A DNA stretch of 64,000 nucleotides from UBA7672 sp963784415 (GCA_963784415.1 CAWARK010000002.1:372001-436000); one strand, 5' to 3'; shown: positions 54,040 through 62,957, counted from the stretch's first letter. Numbers and translations are program-made. The notes: generated from the letters alone by a model not told the origin.

Positions 54040-54786
54040 TCATGTGAGCTTCCATTTCGCGAGCGCTTCGTAGTGAGGGCGCGCTGCGTCGGCGATGCGG
54101 CGGAGGTGATCGGCGAGCGGGGCCTTCGTCTCAGCGGGCGGCGGCCCGAAGCCGGTAGAGCGTTCGACGGCGTCGTACCAGGCGGGGGCCCAGACGCCGT
54201 CTGTGGCGCGGGGGCCTGCGGGCCAGCTCAGCATTTCATCCGTCCACGGAATGTCGAGTGCGGCGCAGAGCTTTGATAGCGTAACGGCGGGGTCGCGTAG
54301 CACGTCGGCGCCTTCGATGACGGGTGGGGCGTGGCCGAGGCGGTCGGCTTCGCGGGCGAAGATCTCGGCCTGCTGCACGAAGCCGATGTCGGCGAGTGCT
54401 ACGTCTTCGCGCTTCTGCGTGTAGGAGGCGAGCACCAGTTCCGGATCGCGGATGAGGAAGGCGTTGCGGCACTGGCTCATCCAGTCGAGGCCGAAGGTGG
54501 GCAGCATGTGGTGGGTCATGTGCTTCTGGTAGAAGATGGGTTCGCTGTTCGGCGTCGGCGCGAGAAGGTGCGGGACCACGTCGCGCCAGTCGTTGGGTTG
54601 GGATGCGAGGACTTCAGCGTTCATCGGATGGATAAGGCCGGTCTCGTGCAGGAAAGCAGCGTAGAAAGGCTCGTCGACGACATGGCAATCGCTGCGCGCG
54701 CCGAAGGAGCGCATCATCGCGGTGGAGATGTTGCGAGGGCCGGACCACATGGCGATGCGAGTCACGACGTTGGTGTCCCGGGGCAT
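54040..54786 (-). CDS. Sulfotransferase-like P-loop family protein
   Basis: The ATG at 54786 gives 248 residues. The N-terminal MWSGPRNISTAMMRSFG segment corresponds to the PAPS 5'-phosphosulfate-binding loop of sulfotransferases, and AFLIRDPELVLASY is the 3'-phosphate-binding region. This subgroup is typical of proteins found beside, or fused to, class IV aminotransferase-fold proteins, and here one is encoded two genes upstream. True sulfotransferase activity is not proved; the acceptor is unknown. Confidence 0.75.
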   Translation of the reverse strand: MPRDTNVVTRIAMWSGPRNISTAMMRSFGARSDCHVVDEPFYAAFLHETGLIHPMNAEVLASQPNDWRDVVPHLLAPTPNSEPIFYQKHMTHHMLPTFGLDWMSQCRNAFLIRDPELVLASYTQKREDVALADIGFVQQAEIFAREADRLGHAPPVIEGADVLRDPAVTLSKLCAALDIPWTDEMLSWPAGPRATDGVWAPAWYDAVERSTGFGPPPAETKAPLADHLRRIADAARPHYEALAKWKLT

Positions 54787-54864
54787 GCGATCAGCCCTAT
54801 ACGATTCCCGGTGCGAGCATTCTTCTTCAAGCATCGATTGAAAAGGCACGTTTGTTCGTTTCGT

Positions 54865-55161
54865 TCAACGGTGTCGCGCAAGCGTGGTCATCCCCCATCG
54901 GATAGTCATTCCGAGGATCGCGAACACGCATCCCGCCACGATCCCCATCGCGAACATGAAGGGGCTGAACGGGATATCCCGGCGCGTGGAGAGCGTGAAA
55001 AGTTCGCACGCAACGGAGGCCAGAACGCCCGCCGCAAGGACATGCCAAGCGTTTTTGGAGCTGTAGCCGAGGACTGTCCCGACAAGCAGAGTGGCCATGT
55101 CCAGCATCCGCAGCCGCACGGCAATCACAGACAGGGCAAGCAGCGCGGAGATTTCGTCCAT
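54865..55161 (-). CDS. Small membrane protein (98 residues)
   Basis: Three hydrophobic segments (about residues 4-30, 40-52 and 68-90) and a short basic tail. No recognised family. It lies between the sulfotransferase-like and aminotransferase-fold genes on the same strand. A protein of similar size and topology is encoded at 62667-62936, but homology is not evident. Confidence 0.6.
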   Translation of the reverse strand: MDEISALLALSVIAVRLRMLDMATLLVGTVLGYSSKNAWHVLAAGVLASVACELFTLSTRRDIPFSPFMFAMGIVAGCVFAILGMTIRWGMTTLARHR

Positions 55162-55226
55162 GCGTACACCTTACAGCCGACACGTCAGATAATGAACCGA
55201 CGACGCATCGCTTGCATCCGAAGAAT

Positions 55227-56153
55227 TCACCGTGGACTCTGCATTCGCGCCGCCTGCGCATCCTTGAGCGCGTCGTAGAGCGCGCGCAGCTTCTGCGTGA
55301 CCGGCCCCGGTGTTCCTCCGGGCATCACATGACCGTCCACTTCGCGCACGGGCGTGAGGCCGCCGAAGGTGCCGGTGACGAAGGCTTCGTCGGCGGTGTG
55401 GACGTCGTGGAGGGGGAATGAGTCGAGCTTGATGGGGATGTTGTTGGCGTCGCAGAGCTTGATGACGTTGCCGCGGGTGACGCCGTTGAAGCAGAACTCG
55501 CCGGTCGAGGTGCGGACTTCGCCGTCCTTGATCCAGAAGAAGTTGGTGGCATTGCAGCTTGAGACCATGCCGGCGGGGTCGAGCATCAGGGCTTCGTCGC
55601 CGCCTTTGGGGATGACGTCGAGCAGGGCGCGGATGAGGGCGAGGCGTGAGTGCGAGTTGAGGCGCATGTCGAACATGTCGGCGGGTGTGCAGCGGATGGC
55701 GCTGGTGACGACGTTGAGGCCGCGCGTGACGATCTCGGGGCTCGGCTCCTTGTATTCGGCGACGATGACGATGGTGGCCGTGCCGAGTGCGTTGCGGGGA
55801 TCCTGGTTGACGGCTTTTTTGACGCCGCGCGTCGCCATGAGGCGGAGATGGGCGCCGTGCTGCATGTCGTTGGCGGCGAGCGTAGCGTGGAGGGCGGCGA
55901 TCATCTGATCGCGCGTGAGGCCGAGGTCGAGGGCGATGTCGGCGGAGCCGCGATAGAGGCGGTCGATGTGGGCGTCGAGGAAGAGGAGCGCGCCTTTGTG
56001 TTGGCGCAGGCCTTCCCACACGCCGTCGCCGAGAACGAAGCCGGCGTCGAAGACGGAGACTTTCGCTTCGTTGGTGGGGACGAGCGCGCCGTTGAGCCAG
56101 ACCTTGAGGTTGGCGTTGCGCGGATCGGCGGCGAAGTCCTGACTGCCAGGCAT
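55227..56153 (-). CDS. Class IV aminotransferase-fold protein without the usual PLP lysine
   Basis: The ATG at 56153 gives 308 residues with the fold of branched-chain/D-amino-acid aminotransferases: WLNGALVPTNEAKVSVFDAGFVLGDGVWEGLR at the start, a mid-domain Arg (LRLMATRGVKK), the region where the PLP Schiff-base lysine should sit (DMRLNSHSRL), then SSCNATNFFWIKDGEV and GVTRGNVI. In the expected segment there is Met-Arg-Leu-Asn where relatives have Lys-x-Leu-Asn, and no other lysine nearby. It may be a non-transaminating PLP protein, or the residue may be supplied differently. Linked to a sulfotransferase-like gene. Confidence 0.8.
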   Translation of the reverse strand: MPGSQDFAADPRNANLKVWLNGALVPTNEAKVSVFDAGFVLGDGVWEGLRQHKGALLFLDAHIDRLYRGSADIALDLGLTRDQMIAALHATLAANDMQHGAHLRLMATRGVKKAVNQDPRNALGTATIVIVAEYKEPSPEIVTRGLNVVTSAIRCTPADMFDMRLNSHSRLALIRALLDVIPKGGDEALMLDPAGMVSSCNATNFFWIKDGEVRTSTGEFCFNGVTRGNVIKLCDANNIPIKLDSFPLHDVHTADEAFVTGTFGGLTPVREVDGHVMPGGTPGPVTQKLRALYDALKDAQAARMQSPR

Positions 56154-56160
56154 GGTGCTT

Positions 56161-56226
56161 CTCTCTGGACCGCCGGGCCCCCGCCCGGCTTTTTCAAAGA
56201 TGCCGGGCAGGGGCCCGGCGGTCCAG
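56161..56226. repeat. Palindromic repeat element, copy 3
   Basis: 27-base arms at 56161-56187 and 56200-56226 (CTCTGGACCGCCGGGCCCC... and complement) with one mismatch and a 12-base loop TTTTTCAAAGAT. The tightest of the three dispersed copies. It lies between the aminotransferase-fold gene and the small gene at 56231-56440. Confidence 0.75.
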
Positions 56227-56230
56227 AGAC

Positions 56231-56440
56231 CTAGTCGTCCGAGATCATCGCCATGGCGCCTTTGCGCTCGCTGGGCTTGAGTTTGAGGAAGAGGGCGCGG
56301 GCTTTCTTGATGTCGGCGGGCTTGCCGGTTTCGCAGGCGAGCTTGAGGGCGAGAGCGGTGGGGTCGGTCGCGCCTTTGATGAAGATGAGGGCCTTGGCCA
56401 TCTTGCCCATGGCCTCGCGGTCGATTGCGCCGTCGTCCAT
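56231..56440 (-). CDS. Small hypothetical protein (69 residues)
   Basis: The ATG at 56440 follows AGGAC. The product is helical, beginning MDDGAIDREAMGKMAKALIFI and containing ATDPTALALKLACETGKPADIKKARALFLKLKPSERKGAM, a pattern of short amphipathic helices. No family recognised. Confidence 0.6.
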   Translation of the reverse strand: MDDGAIDREAMGKMAKALIFIKGATDPTALALKLACETGKPADIKKARALFLKLKPSERKGAMAMISDD

Positions 56441-56565
56441 TGCGGTGTCCTGAGCTGTCCTGAATAGGGCAGGCTGGCACGGATCGGAGGCCAAGTCCCC
56501 TGCGAAGGGTGGTCAGGCCCGACTCGCATGTTATTGAGACTGTCGTCTTTCGGAGCACCGCGCGC

Positions 56566-58038
56566 ATGCAACGTCTGATCTTCATCGGCCTGATCGTCGC
56601 CATGGTGCTGGGGGTGGTGGTGGGGGCGCTGGTCTATGGCGATCCAGGCGCGCGGGCGACGGCGGCGCAGACGCGGATCGCGGCGTTCGACGCCAATCGC
56701 GACGGGCTGTTGAGCGAGGAGGAGTTCAACGCCTCGCGCAGCGATGCCGACGTGACGTTCGCTGTCGCGGACAAGAACAAGAATGGCGAGATCACGCAGG
56801 CCGAAATGACGGCGGTGACGACCAAGGCGCAGACCGACCTTGCGAGCTATTTCAAGATCCTGTCGGACATTTTCCTCCGTCTTATCAAGATGATCGTGGC
56901 GCCTCTGGTGCTGACGACGCTGACGGTCGGGATCGCGCATCTTGGGGGCGGCGCTGCGGTCGGGCGGATCGGGGCGCGGACGATGGCGTGGTTCATCACG
57001 GCCTCGCTGGCGTCGCTGGGGCTTGGGCTGGTGCTGGTGAACCTGTTCAAGCCGGGGCTGAATTTCCCGGTGACGCTGGAGACGGCGGTGGCGGATGTGT
57101 CGACCGTGTCGACGGGCACGTTTTCGCTGGCGGAATTCATCACGCACGTTTTCCCGACGTCGATCGCGGACGCGATGTCGAAGAACGAAATCCTGCAGAT
57201 CGTGGTGATCTCGCTGTTCATGGGGATCGGCCTGCAAGCGCTGGGGCAGAAGACCGCACGCGTCACCGAGCTGATGGAGCAGGTGGCGTTCCTGATGCTG
57301 AAGGTGACGGGCTATGTGATGGCGGCGGCGCCCTTCGCTGTGTTCGGCGCCATTGCCTACACCGTGTCGCTGCAGGGGCTGGGCGTCATTGCGGACTATG
57401 GGCGGCTGGTCGGGTTCTTCTTCCTGGCGCTGTTCATCCTGTGGTCGCTACTGATCACGGTGGGCTTCTTCATCCTTGGGCCACGGGTGTTCAAGCTGAT
57501 CTGGGATGTGCGCGCGCCGGGCCTGCTGGCGTTTGCAACAGCGAGCTCCGAGGCGGCGTATCCGCGCCTGCTGGAGCAGCTGGAGCGGCATGGCATCGCC
57601 AACCGGGTGGTGTCGTTCGTGCTGCCGCTTGGGTATTCGTTCAACCTCGACGGCTCGATGATGTACTGCACGTTTGCGGTGATGTTCATCGCGCAGGCCG
57701 TGGGTATCCCGCTGACGTGGGACCAGCAGGTCGGGATGCTCCTTCTGCTGATGATCACGTCGAAGGGCATTGCGGGGGTGCCGCGCGCCTCGCTTGTCGT
57801 CATCTCGGCTACGCTCCCGGCGATGGGCATGAAGCCGGAGTGGATCGCGCTGGTGCTGGCGGTCGACGCCTTCATGGACATGGGCCGCACTGCAACAAAT
57901 GTGATCGGCAACTCGATCGCCTGTGCCGTGATCGCGAAGTGGGAGGGCCTGCTGGGGGATCCGAAGCAGGACACGCCCGCGATCGAAGCAGTTCTCGGAC
58001 CGGGCGATACGGACACCGCCTCCAGCGCGAATCATTGA
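56566..58038 (+). CDS. DctA/GltP-type dicarboxylate or amino acid:cation symporter with paired EF-hands
   Basis: A 490-residue SDF-family transporter. After the first membrane helix (about residues 3-24) there is an insertion with two canonical EF-hand loops (D42-E53 and D69-E80) before the second helix. The transport core is intact: the HP1-like ATASSEAAYPR, LPLGYSFNLDGS with the NLDG motif of helix 7, TSKGIAGVPRASLVV for HP2, and DAFMDMGRTATNVIGN in helix 8. These form the cation- and substrate-binding site. The EF-hands would lie in the first loop, on the periplasmic side by the usual topology, which would expose them to external calcium. Substrate unknown. Confidence 0.92.
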   Translation: MQRLIFIGLIVAMVLGVVVGALVYGDPGARATAAQTRIAAFDANRDGLLSEEEFNASRSDADVTFAVADKNKNGEITQAEMTAVTTKAQTDLASYFKILSDIFLRLIKMIVAPLVLTTLTVGIAHLGGGAAVGRIGARTMAWFITASLASLGLGLVLVNLFKPGLNFPVTLETAVADVSTVSTGTFSLAEFITHVFPTSIADAMSKNEILQIVVISLFMGIGLQALGQKTARVTELMEQVAFLMLKVTGYVMAAAPFAVFGAIAYTVSLQGLGVIADYGRLVGFFFLALFILWSLLITVGFFILGPRVFKLIWDVRAPGLLAFATASSEAAYPRLLEQLERHGIANRVVSFVLPLGYSFNLDGSMMYCTFAVMFIAQAVGIPLTWDQQVGMLLLLMITSKGIAGVPRASLVVISATLPAMGMKPEWIALVLAVDAFMDMGRTATNVIGNSIACAVIAKWEGLLGDPKQDTPAIEAVLGPGDTDTASSANH

Positions 58039-58398
58039 CTGCAGAACGGGCAAAGCTGACGCACCGGTCAGTTTCCAAGGCATCCCATGCGGAAAGTTGA
58101 TCTGCAGAGCGTTCCGCCGCGTTGACGCAGCATGACGTGCGGGGCATATGCGACTTCAAAGAGGGTCGCTGGCTCCCCCCAGCGGTGTGGCTGATAACAA
58201 TAGACTGCCGCTCTACAGACCCCGGACCGCACGTCGTATTTTGACAGGAATGCGACGACAGCGCGCAACTCTGATCTGCAAAAATCACTGCAGCCAGTCT
58301 GGCGCTTGCGGCAAAAGGAAGGCATAAAATTCCGGTCCCGAGATCATAGGCCAACAGGCCAGGGTCGGGACATTTGGGGCGTCGAGAGCGAGAGAGAC
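58039..58398. other. Spacer upstream of the tonB operon
   Basis: 360 bases with no credible gene. A TTGACA hexamer is at 58241-58246 but no good -10 element follows at 17 bases, so I do not call a promoter. The region probably contains the start of the tonB-exbB-exbD-exbD-TPR transcript. Confidence 0.4.
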
Positions 58399-59052
58399 AT
58401 GTATTACGCTACAAAGCGGAACAATACGCAGACGCGCATTATCGGCGTCGCCGGCGTTGTTTTCGCGATCAGCGGGGCTGGTTACGCGATCGCCAACGGC
58501 TTCGGCCTGATCGAGAACAAAGCGCCGCTCGAAACCGAAGTGGTCATCATCGAAGAGCTCGACAAGGTCGAGGATGAGCCGCCACCGCCGCCGCCGGTCG
58601 ATGTCGACCTGCCGCCGCCGCCGCCGCAGGTTATCCTGCCGGATTTCGTGTTTGATACCCCGCCGCCGCAGGAAAATGCGATCCGCGAAGTGGTGGCTGT
58701 GGCGAAGCCGCAACCGCCGGCAGCCGCAAAACCCGCACCGCCGCCGCGCCCGACGCTTTCGAAGCGTCCCTCAGTTGGCCGCCGCTTCAAGGAGCCGGAA
58801 TACCCCGCCGCTTCTCGCCGCGCAGGCGAAGAAGGCGAGACACGCGTTTCGGTCTGCGTCGATACCGACGGCCGCATGTCGAACGTCAAGGTCGTCAAGT
58901 CCAGCGGATTTGATCGTCTGGACGAGCAGGCCATCAAAGCTCTCACCAACAACCGTCTGGACCCGGCAATCGGTTCCGATGGCAAGCCGATCGCCATGTG
59001 CGATCCGTATCCCTACGAGTTCACTTATGTGTGGACCCTGAAAAAGGGTTGA
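58399..59052 (+). CDS. tonB: TonB energy-transducing protein
   Basis: A 217-residue protein starting at the ATG at 58399. One N-terminal membrane segment (about residues 13-34) is followed by a Pro-rich periplasmic spacer (PPPPPPVDVDLPPPPPQ) and a C-terminal TonB domain: YPAASRRAGEEGETRVSVCVDTDG, SSGFDRLDEQAIKAL. Two cysteines in the domain (SVCVD and AMCDP) may form a disulfide. It couples inner-membrane proton flow to outer-membrane receptors such as the one at 44.4 kb. First gene of a five-gene operon. Confidence 0.92.
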   Translation: MYYATKRNNTQTRIIGVAGVVFAISGAGYAIANGFGLIENKAPLETEVVIIEELDKVEDEPPPPPPVDVDLPPPPPQVILPDFVFDTPPPQENAIREVVAVAKPQPPAAAKPAPPPRPTLSKRPSVGRRFKEPEYPAASRRAGEEGETRVSVCVDTDGRMSNVKVVKSSGFDRLDEQAIKALTNNRLDPAIGSDGKPIAMCDPYPYEFTYVWTLKKG

Positions 59053-59210
59053 GGTGGAGAAGAGAGATTTCTTTCGCCGGGGGGCCAGAGATGGCCAGAC
59101 GGGGTTAAGGGACTAAGTCACAACCAGGAGCGTTCGTTCGGCTTGCCAGGGGATAGCTTGGCGCAGCCGGATCACAGTCTCGGGGAAACCCGAATGAGGA
59201 GAAGACGGTA

Positions 59211-60092
59211 ATGAAAATGGCGTATCTCGGGGATGGTCTGAAGCGGCAGTCCAATCCAGTTAAAATGGTGCTGGCCGCTGCAGCATTCCTGTTCATGCCA
59301 ATGGCAGCTATGGCCCAACAGCCGGACGCTCCGCCGCCGCTGCCGATGGAAGAGCCCGCCGCGCCGGCTCCGGAAGTTGTAGCGCCTGCCGCCACAGTTG
59401 ATGCTGGCGCTGCTGCAGAGGCCGAAAAAGCCAAGATCTCTGAAGCCTTCTCGATCATCAACGTGTGGACCGAAGGCGATTTCGTCGCCAAGGGCACGCT
59501 GCTTCTCATGATCATCATGTTCGCCGGCTCGATCTACATCGCCGTCACGAAAGCGGTCGATCAGTTCATCCTGATGGGCCACATGAAGAAAATCCCGTCC
59601 TTCTGGGACGCCAACACGCTGGACGAAGGTCTCGACACCCTCGGCCGCAACAACGCCTTCCGCTCCGTTGCTGAAGGCGCCATCGCCCAGGCCAACTCGG
59701 CCCAGGCCGGTCTCGGCGCCCGGATCTCGCGTTCGGACCGCATGTCGCACCAGGTTGGTATCGAGCTGGAACGCATCAACGGCCGTCTGTCGGGCGGCAT
59801 GGCCTTCCTGGCCACCGTCGGCGCTATCTGCCCGTTCGTCGGTCTGTTCGGCACGGTCTGGGGTATCGTGAACGCGCTCATCCGCATCACGGCTTCGGGC
59901 GACGCCTCGATCGAGAAAGTTGCCGGCCCTGTCGGTGAAGCTCTGATCATGACCGCCATCGGTCTCGCGGTCGCCGTCCCGGCGGTTATCTTCTACAACC
60001 TGCTCGGCCGCCGTAACAAAAACATCTCCGACGCCGCGCGCCACTTTGCGTACGACGTCGACAAGCTGATGGCTTCTTCGGCCAAGGCCTAA
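59211..60092 (+). CDS. exbB: ExbB/TolQ-type proton channel protein
   Basis: A 293-residue MotA/TolQ/ExbB family protein. A signal-like N-terminus (about residues 18-36, AMA-QQ) is followed by a Pro/Ala-rich region, a membrane helix (LLLMIIMFAGSIYIAVTKAV), a cytosolic loop, and the two-helix core (ATVGAICPFVGLFGTVWGIVNA and TAIGLAVAVPAVIFYNLLGRR). The N-terminal extension is longer than in classical ExbB. It assembles with ExbD around the TonB anchor. Confidence 0.92.
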   Translation: MKMAYLGDGLKRQSNPVKMVLAAAAFLFMPMAAMAQQPDAPPPLPMEEPAAPAPEVVAPAATVDAGAAAEAEKAKISEAFSIINVWTEGDFVAKGTLLLMIIMFAGSIYIAVTKAVDQFILMGHMKKIPSFWDANTLDEGLDTLGRNNAFRSVAEGAIAQANSAQAGLGARISRSDRMSHQVGIELERINGRLSGGMAFLATVGAICPFVGLFGTVWGIVNALIRITASGDASIEKVAGPVGEALIMTAIGLAVAVPAVIFYNLLGRRNKNISDAARHFAYDVDKLMASSAKA

Positions 60093-60121
60093 GGCTAGGT
60101 CGATAGAGGAGGGCCGTAGAG

Positions 60122-60586
60122 ATGTCTGACGATCCGTCTGACGAAACCATTGGTTCGGGTGGTTCTATCTCGCTCGTCGAGGAGGATGAGTCTCCTGTAA
60201 ACTCGTCGATCAACACCACCCCGCTCGTGGACATCATGCTGGTGTTGCTGATCATCTTCCTGATCACCATCCCGGTCGCTGTGCAGAGCATCAAGGTTGA
60301 ACTGCCGACTGAACGGAACCAGGTCGTCACCCCGCGGAAGGAGAACATCAACATCTCCGTCCGCACGGATGGCGCTGTGTTCTGGAGCAATTCGGAAATC
60401 ACCGAGGGCCAGCTCGCTTCCCGCCTTGCCGTGGTTGCCCGTGAAACTCCCCAACCGGAAGTTCACATCCGCGGCGACCTCGCGACCAAGTATTTCGAGG
60501 TCGGCAAGGTTGTGGCGATCGCACAGAAGTCCGGGATCCTGAAGATCGGCTTCATCACCAAAGCCCCGCGCCCAGGCGAAGGCTGA
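60122..60586 (+). CDS. exbD: ExbD/TolR-type protein, first copy
   Basis: 154 residues: cytosolic N-terminus, INTTPLVDIMLVLLIIFLIT with the essential Asp in the membrane helix, and a periplasmic domain (VRTDGAVFWSNSEI, FEVGKVVAIAQKSGILKIGF). Partners with ExbB in the proton channel. About 30 bases after exbB. The second ExbD gene follows after 43 bases. Confidence 0.92.
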   Translation: MSDDPSDETIGSGGSISLVEEDESPVNSSINTTPLVDIMLVLLIIFLITIPVAVQSIKVELPTERNQVVTPRKENINISVRTDGAVFWSNSEITEGQLASRLAVVARETPQPEVHIRGDLATKYFEVGKVVAIAQKSGILKIGFITKAPRPGEG

Positions 60587-60629
60587 GTAGTTTGAGTGTC
60601 CCGGAAGTCCGGGAACAGGAGTTAGCCTC

Positions 60630-61049
60630 ATGGCAATGGCAGTCGGCGAACGCGAAGAAGGCGAGCCGCTATCAGAGATCAACACGACACCACTCATCGA
60701 CGTGATGCTGGTGCTGCTTATCATGCTCATCGTGACGCTGCCCCCGCAGCGCCACGCGGTGAAGCTCGATACGCCGCTCCCGCCGCCGCCGAACCAGCCG
60801 CCGCCGCCGGACGATCTGCCGGATCCGATCAGGATCATCATCAACTACAACGGTGCGATTTCCTGGGGCGCTGAAGAAGTGAACCGCGCGGAACTCGACA
60901 AGCGTCTGAAGATCGAAGCCGCACGTGACATTCAGCCGGAGATTCACATCGAGCCGGACCGTGACGCACAGTATGGCGTGGTTGCCCACGTCATGGCTGC
61001 CGCCCAGCGGAACGGCCTCAAGAAGATGGGCGTCATCGGGGGAACCTGA
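60630..61049 (+). CDS. exbD: ExbD/TolR-type protein, second copy
   Basis: 139 residues with SEINTTPLIDVMLVLLIMLIVTLPP, carrying the conserved Asp, then a Pro-rich linker (PPPPNQPPPPDDLPDP) not found in the first copy, and the periplasmic ExbD domain ending VVAHVMAAAQRNGLKKMGVIGG. Two ExbD proteins in one operon is a recurring layout; they may form a heterodimer in the channel. Confidence 0.92.
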   Translation: MAMAVGEREEGEPLSEINTTPLIDVMLVLLIMLIVTLPPQRHAVKLDTPLPPPPNQPPPPDDLPDPIRIIINYNGAISWGAEEVNRAELDKRLKIEAARDIQPEIHIEPDRDAQYGVVAHVMAAAQRNGLKKMGVIGGT

Positions 61050-61242
61050 TAAAATTGGCGTTATCCGGCGAACTTGATCCCGCCGCATTTCGCTCAGTGT
61101 AATGAAAACGGCGCCGGGCTTTTGGGCTCAGCGCCGTATTGCGCAGCTGGAGCTGCGTGAATCGGTTTGAGGGTCAGCCTCGCTGACCTATCTGGAAACA
61201 AGACTGTTCCCGTTGATGCGGGCCGTTGGTGGAGGTTTGAAT

Positions 61243-62490
61243 ATGCAGACGTTCGGCAAATCCATGCGCAACAGCCTGCCCGCGCTCGGGCTGGGCCTGA
61301 TGACGGCGCTTGGCCTGGCCAGCGCCTCTTTCGTCGCGGCTCCTGCCGCGTATGCGCAGCCGAACAAGGCCAAGAAGGAATTCGTCGAGAACTACCAGGC
61401 CGCCAGCACTGCGCTGAACAGTGGCCAGTGGAGCACGGCGCTTGCGAAGGCCGACGCCGCCTGGCCGCACGCCGCCGACACCAAGCAGAAGTCGGCCCTG
61501 GAACAGATCCGCGTCGGCGCCAGCTGCGCTCCTTCGGTCAAGAACAACGCCGGCTGCATCAGCGCGATCGAGAAGGCCAAGGCCACGGGCGGCCTGCAGT
61601 CGTCGCTCATCAAGAACTACGACCAGATGCTCGCCGGCCGCTATTCCGACTCGGGCAACAGCGCGAAAGCCCTGGCGCAGACCAAGGCGAACATCACCGC
61701 TTACGGCGGCACGTCGACGGAGCTGGCCTTCGTCGCCAAGAAATCGCTTGAGGCCAAGAACTATGCCGAGGCTGTGACCTACATCAACAAGGCCATCGCG
61801 GCGGGCAAGCCGACAGCGACGCAGTACAACATCCTGCTCAACGCCTATCAGGCGCAGGGCAAGCTCGATGACTTCTACCGTACTGTCGAGAAGATCGCGC
61901 CGATCTACAAGACCGACACCTACTGGCGCATGCTGATCGAGCGTTCGCGCAAGGAGAAGAACTACCATTCGAACGACGCCGCTCTCGACGTTTTCCGCGC
62001 GCTCGCTGCGGCTGGCGTGAAGCTGAAGTCGGATGAGCAGTGGGAAATGGGCGACGCCGCCCGCAAGCGCGGCCTGTCCATCGAAGCGGCCAACGCGTGG
62101 GACGTGCTGGTGAAAGCCAGCGACCCGTTGGCGGTGAAGAACAAGGGCCTGATCGACAGCACGAAGGCCAAGGCCGCCGTGGACAAGGCGACGGGCCTTG
62201 CGCAGAGCGAAGCCACCGCCCCGACACGCGCTTCGGGTGAACCGTTCACCGATACTGCCGAGGGCTACATGGCGGCCGGCAACTACGCGAAAGCGATCGA
62301 GCTGTTCGAAAAGGGTATCAAGAAGGGCGAGATGGACGCCGCCAAGGTTGAACTCATCAAGGTCCGCCTCGGCGTGGCCCAGTTCAAGGGCGGCAAGAAA
62401 GCTGACGCCGTGAAGACATGGCAGGCGATCAAGGCCGACAACGGCGCGGCCTGGCTGGCCAAGTCCTGGCTGGCGATCGCCAAGGGCTGA
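61243..62490 (+). CDS. Exported TPR-type protein of the TonB operon
   Basis: The ATG at 61243 follows GGTGGAGG and gives 415 residues. Signal peptide ends AAYAQ (about residue 38). The rest is made of TPR-like helix pairs, including KSLEAKNYAEAVTYINKAIAAG and YMAAGNYAKAIELFEKGIKKG. Periplasmic TPR proteins at this position are thought to stabilise or load TonB complexes; that role is inferred. A clear terminator ends the operon. Confidence 0.85.
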   Translation: MQTFGKSMRNSLPALGLGLMTALGLASASFVAAPAAYAQPNKAKKEFVENYQAASTALNSGQWSTALAKADAAWPHAADTKQKSALEQIRVGASCAPSVKNNAGCISAIEKAKATGGLQSSLIKNYDQMLAGRYSDSGNSAKALAQTKANITAYGGTSTELAFVAKKSLEAKNYAEAVTYINKAIAAGKPTATQYNILLNAYQAQGKLDDFYRTVEKIAPIYKTDTYWRMLIERSRKEKNYHSNDAALDVFRALAAAGVKLKSDEQWEMGDAARKRGLSIEAANAWDVLVKASDPLAVKNKGLIDSTKAKAAVDKATGLAQSEATAPTRASGEPFTDTAEGYMAAGNYAKAIELFEKGIKKGEMDAAKVELIKVRLGVAQFKGGKKADAVKTWQAIKADNGAAWLAKSWLAIAKG

Positions 62491-62516
62491 TCTGGCTCTG
62501 CGCTGAGACAACAAGG

Positions 62517-62546
62517 AAAGGCCCGGCTGGAAACAGTCGGGCCTTT
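62517..62546 (+). terminator. Rho-independent terminator of the tonB operon
   Basis: AAAGGCCCGGCTG pairs with CAGTCGGGCCTTT around a GAAA tetraloop (one G-T pair), followed by TTTTGCTTTT. It lies 27 bases after the TPR gene stop. Confidence 0.88.
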
Positions 62547-62666
62547 TGCTTTTGGGGGCGACGGAAGCGCGACGGGGACTGCCGGTGAATCCAGCGGATC
62601 CGCTGCTTCTCGAGCAGGCGTTTCGCGAGGCGTGCAAACCGGCGTGACACGCACTAGCCTTGGCGT

Positions 62667-62936
62667 ATGGAAACGCTGGGCGCCATTATCATCGCGAAGC
62701 TGTTCGATCCCCTGACGGCGATCATTGGTATCGCGTGCGGGGTCTGGACGAAGCACTGGTGGGGTGTCGTTCACGCGGGTCTCGCCGCCACGATCATCTG
62801 CGAGGCAGTCGCCGTCGCGACGATACCGCATCACCAGTTTGACACGACGACGATCGTGATCGGGGCGCTGGCCGGAGCAGCGTGGGCGCTCATCGCCGGC
62901 ACAGTGCGCAGCAAGATCCGGCAGTCCGGGAAATAA
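62667..62936 (+). CDS. Small membrane protein (89 residues)
   Basis: Three hydrophobic segments (about residues 5-25, 33-50 and 64-78) and a basic C-terminus (RSKIRQSGK). No strong ribosome-binding site was seen. No family recognised. It is convergent with the permease gene at the right edge. Confidence 0.55.
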   Translation: METLGAIIIAKLFDPLTAIIGIACGVWTKHWWGVVHAGLAATIICEAVAVATIPHHQFDTTTIVIGALAGAAWALIAGTVRSKIRQSGK

Positions 62937-62957
62937 GGAACGACCGCTTGGCGGCGA

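Noticed and set aside
58241..58270. Sigma-70-type promoter before tonB
   Set aside because: A TTGACA is present but no acceptable -10 sequence lies at the right spacing.
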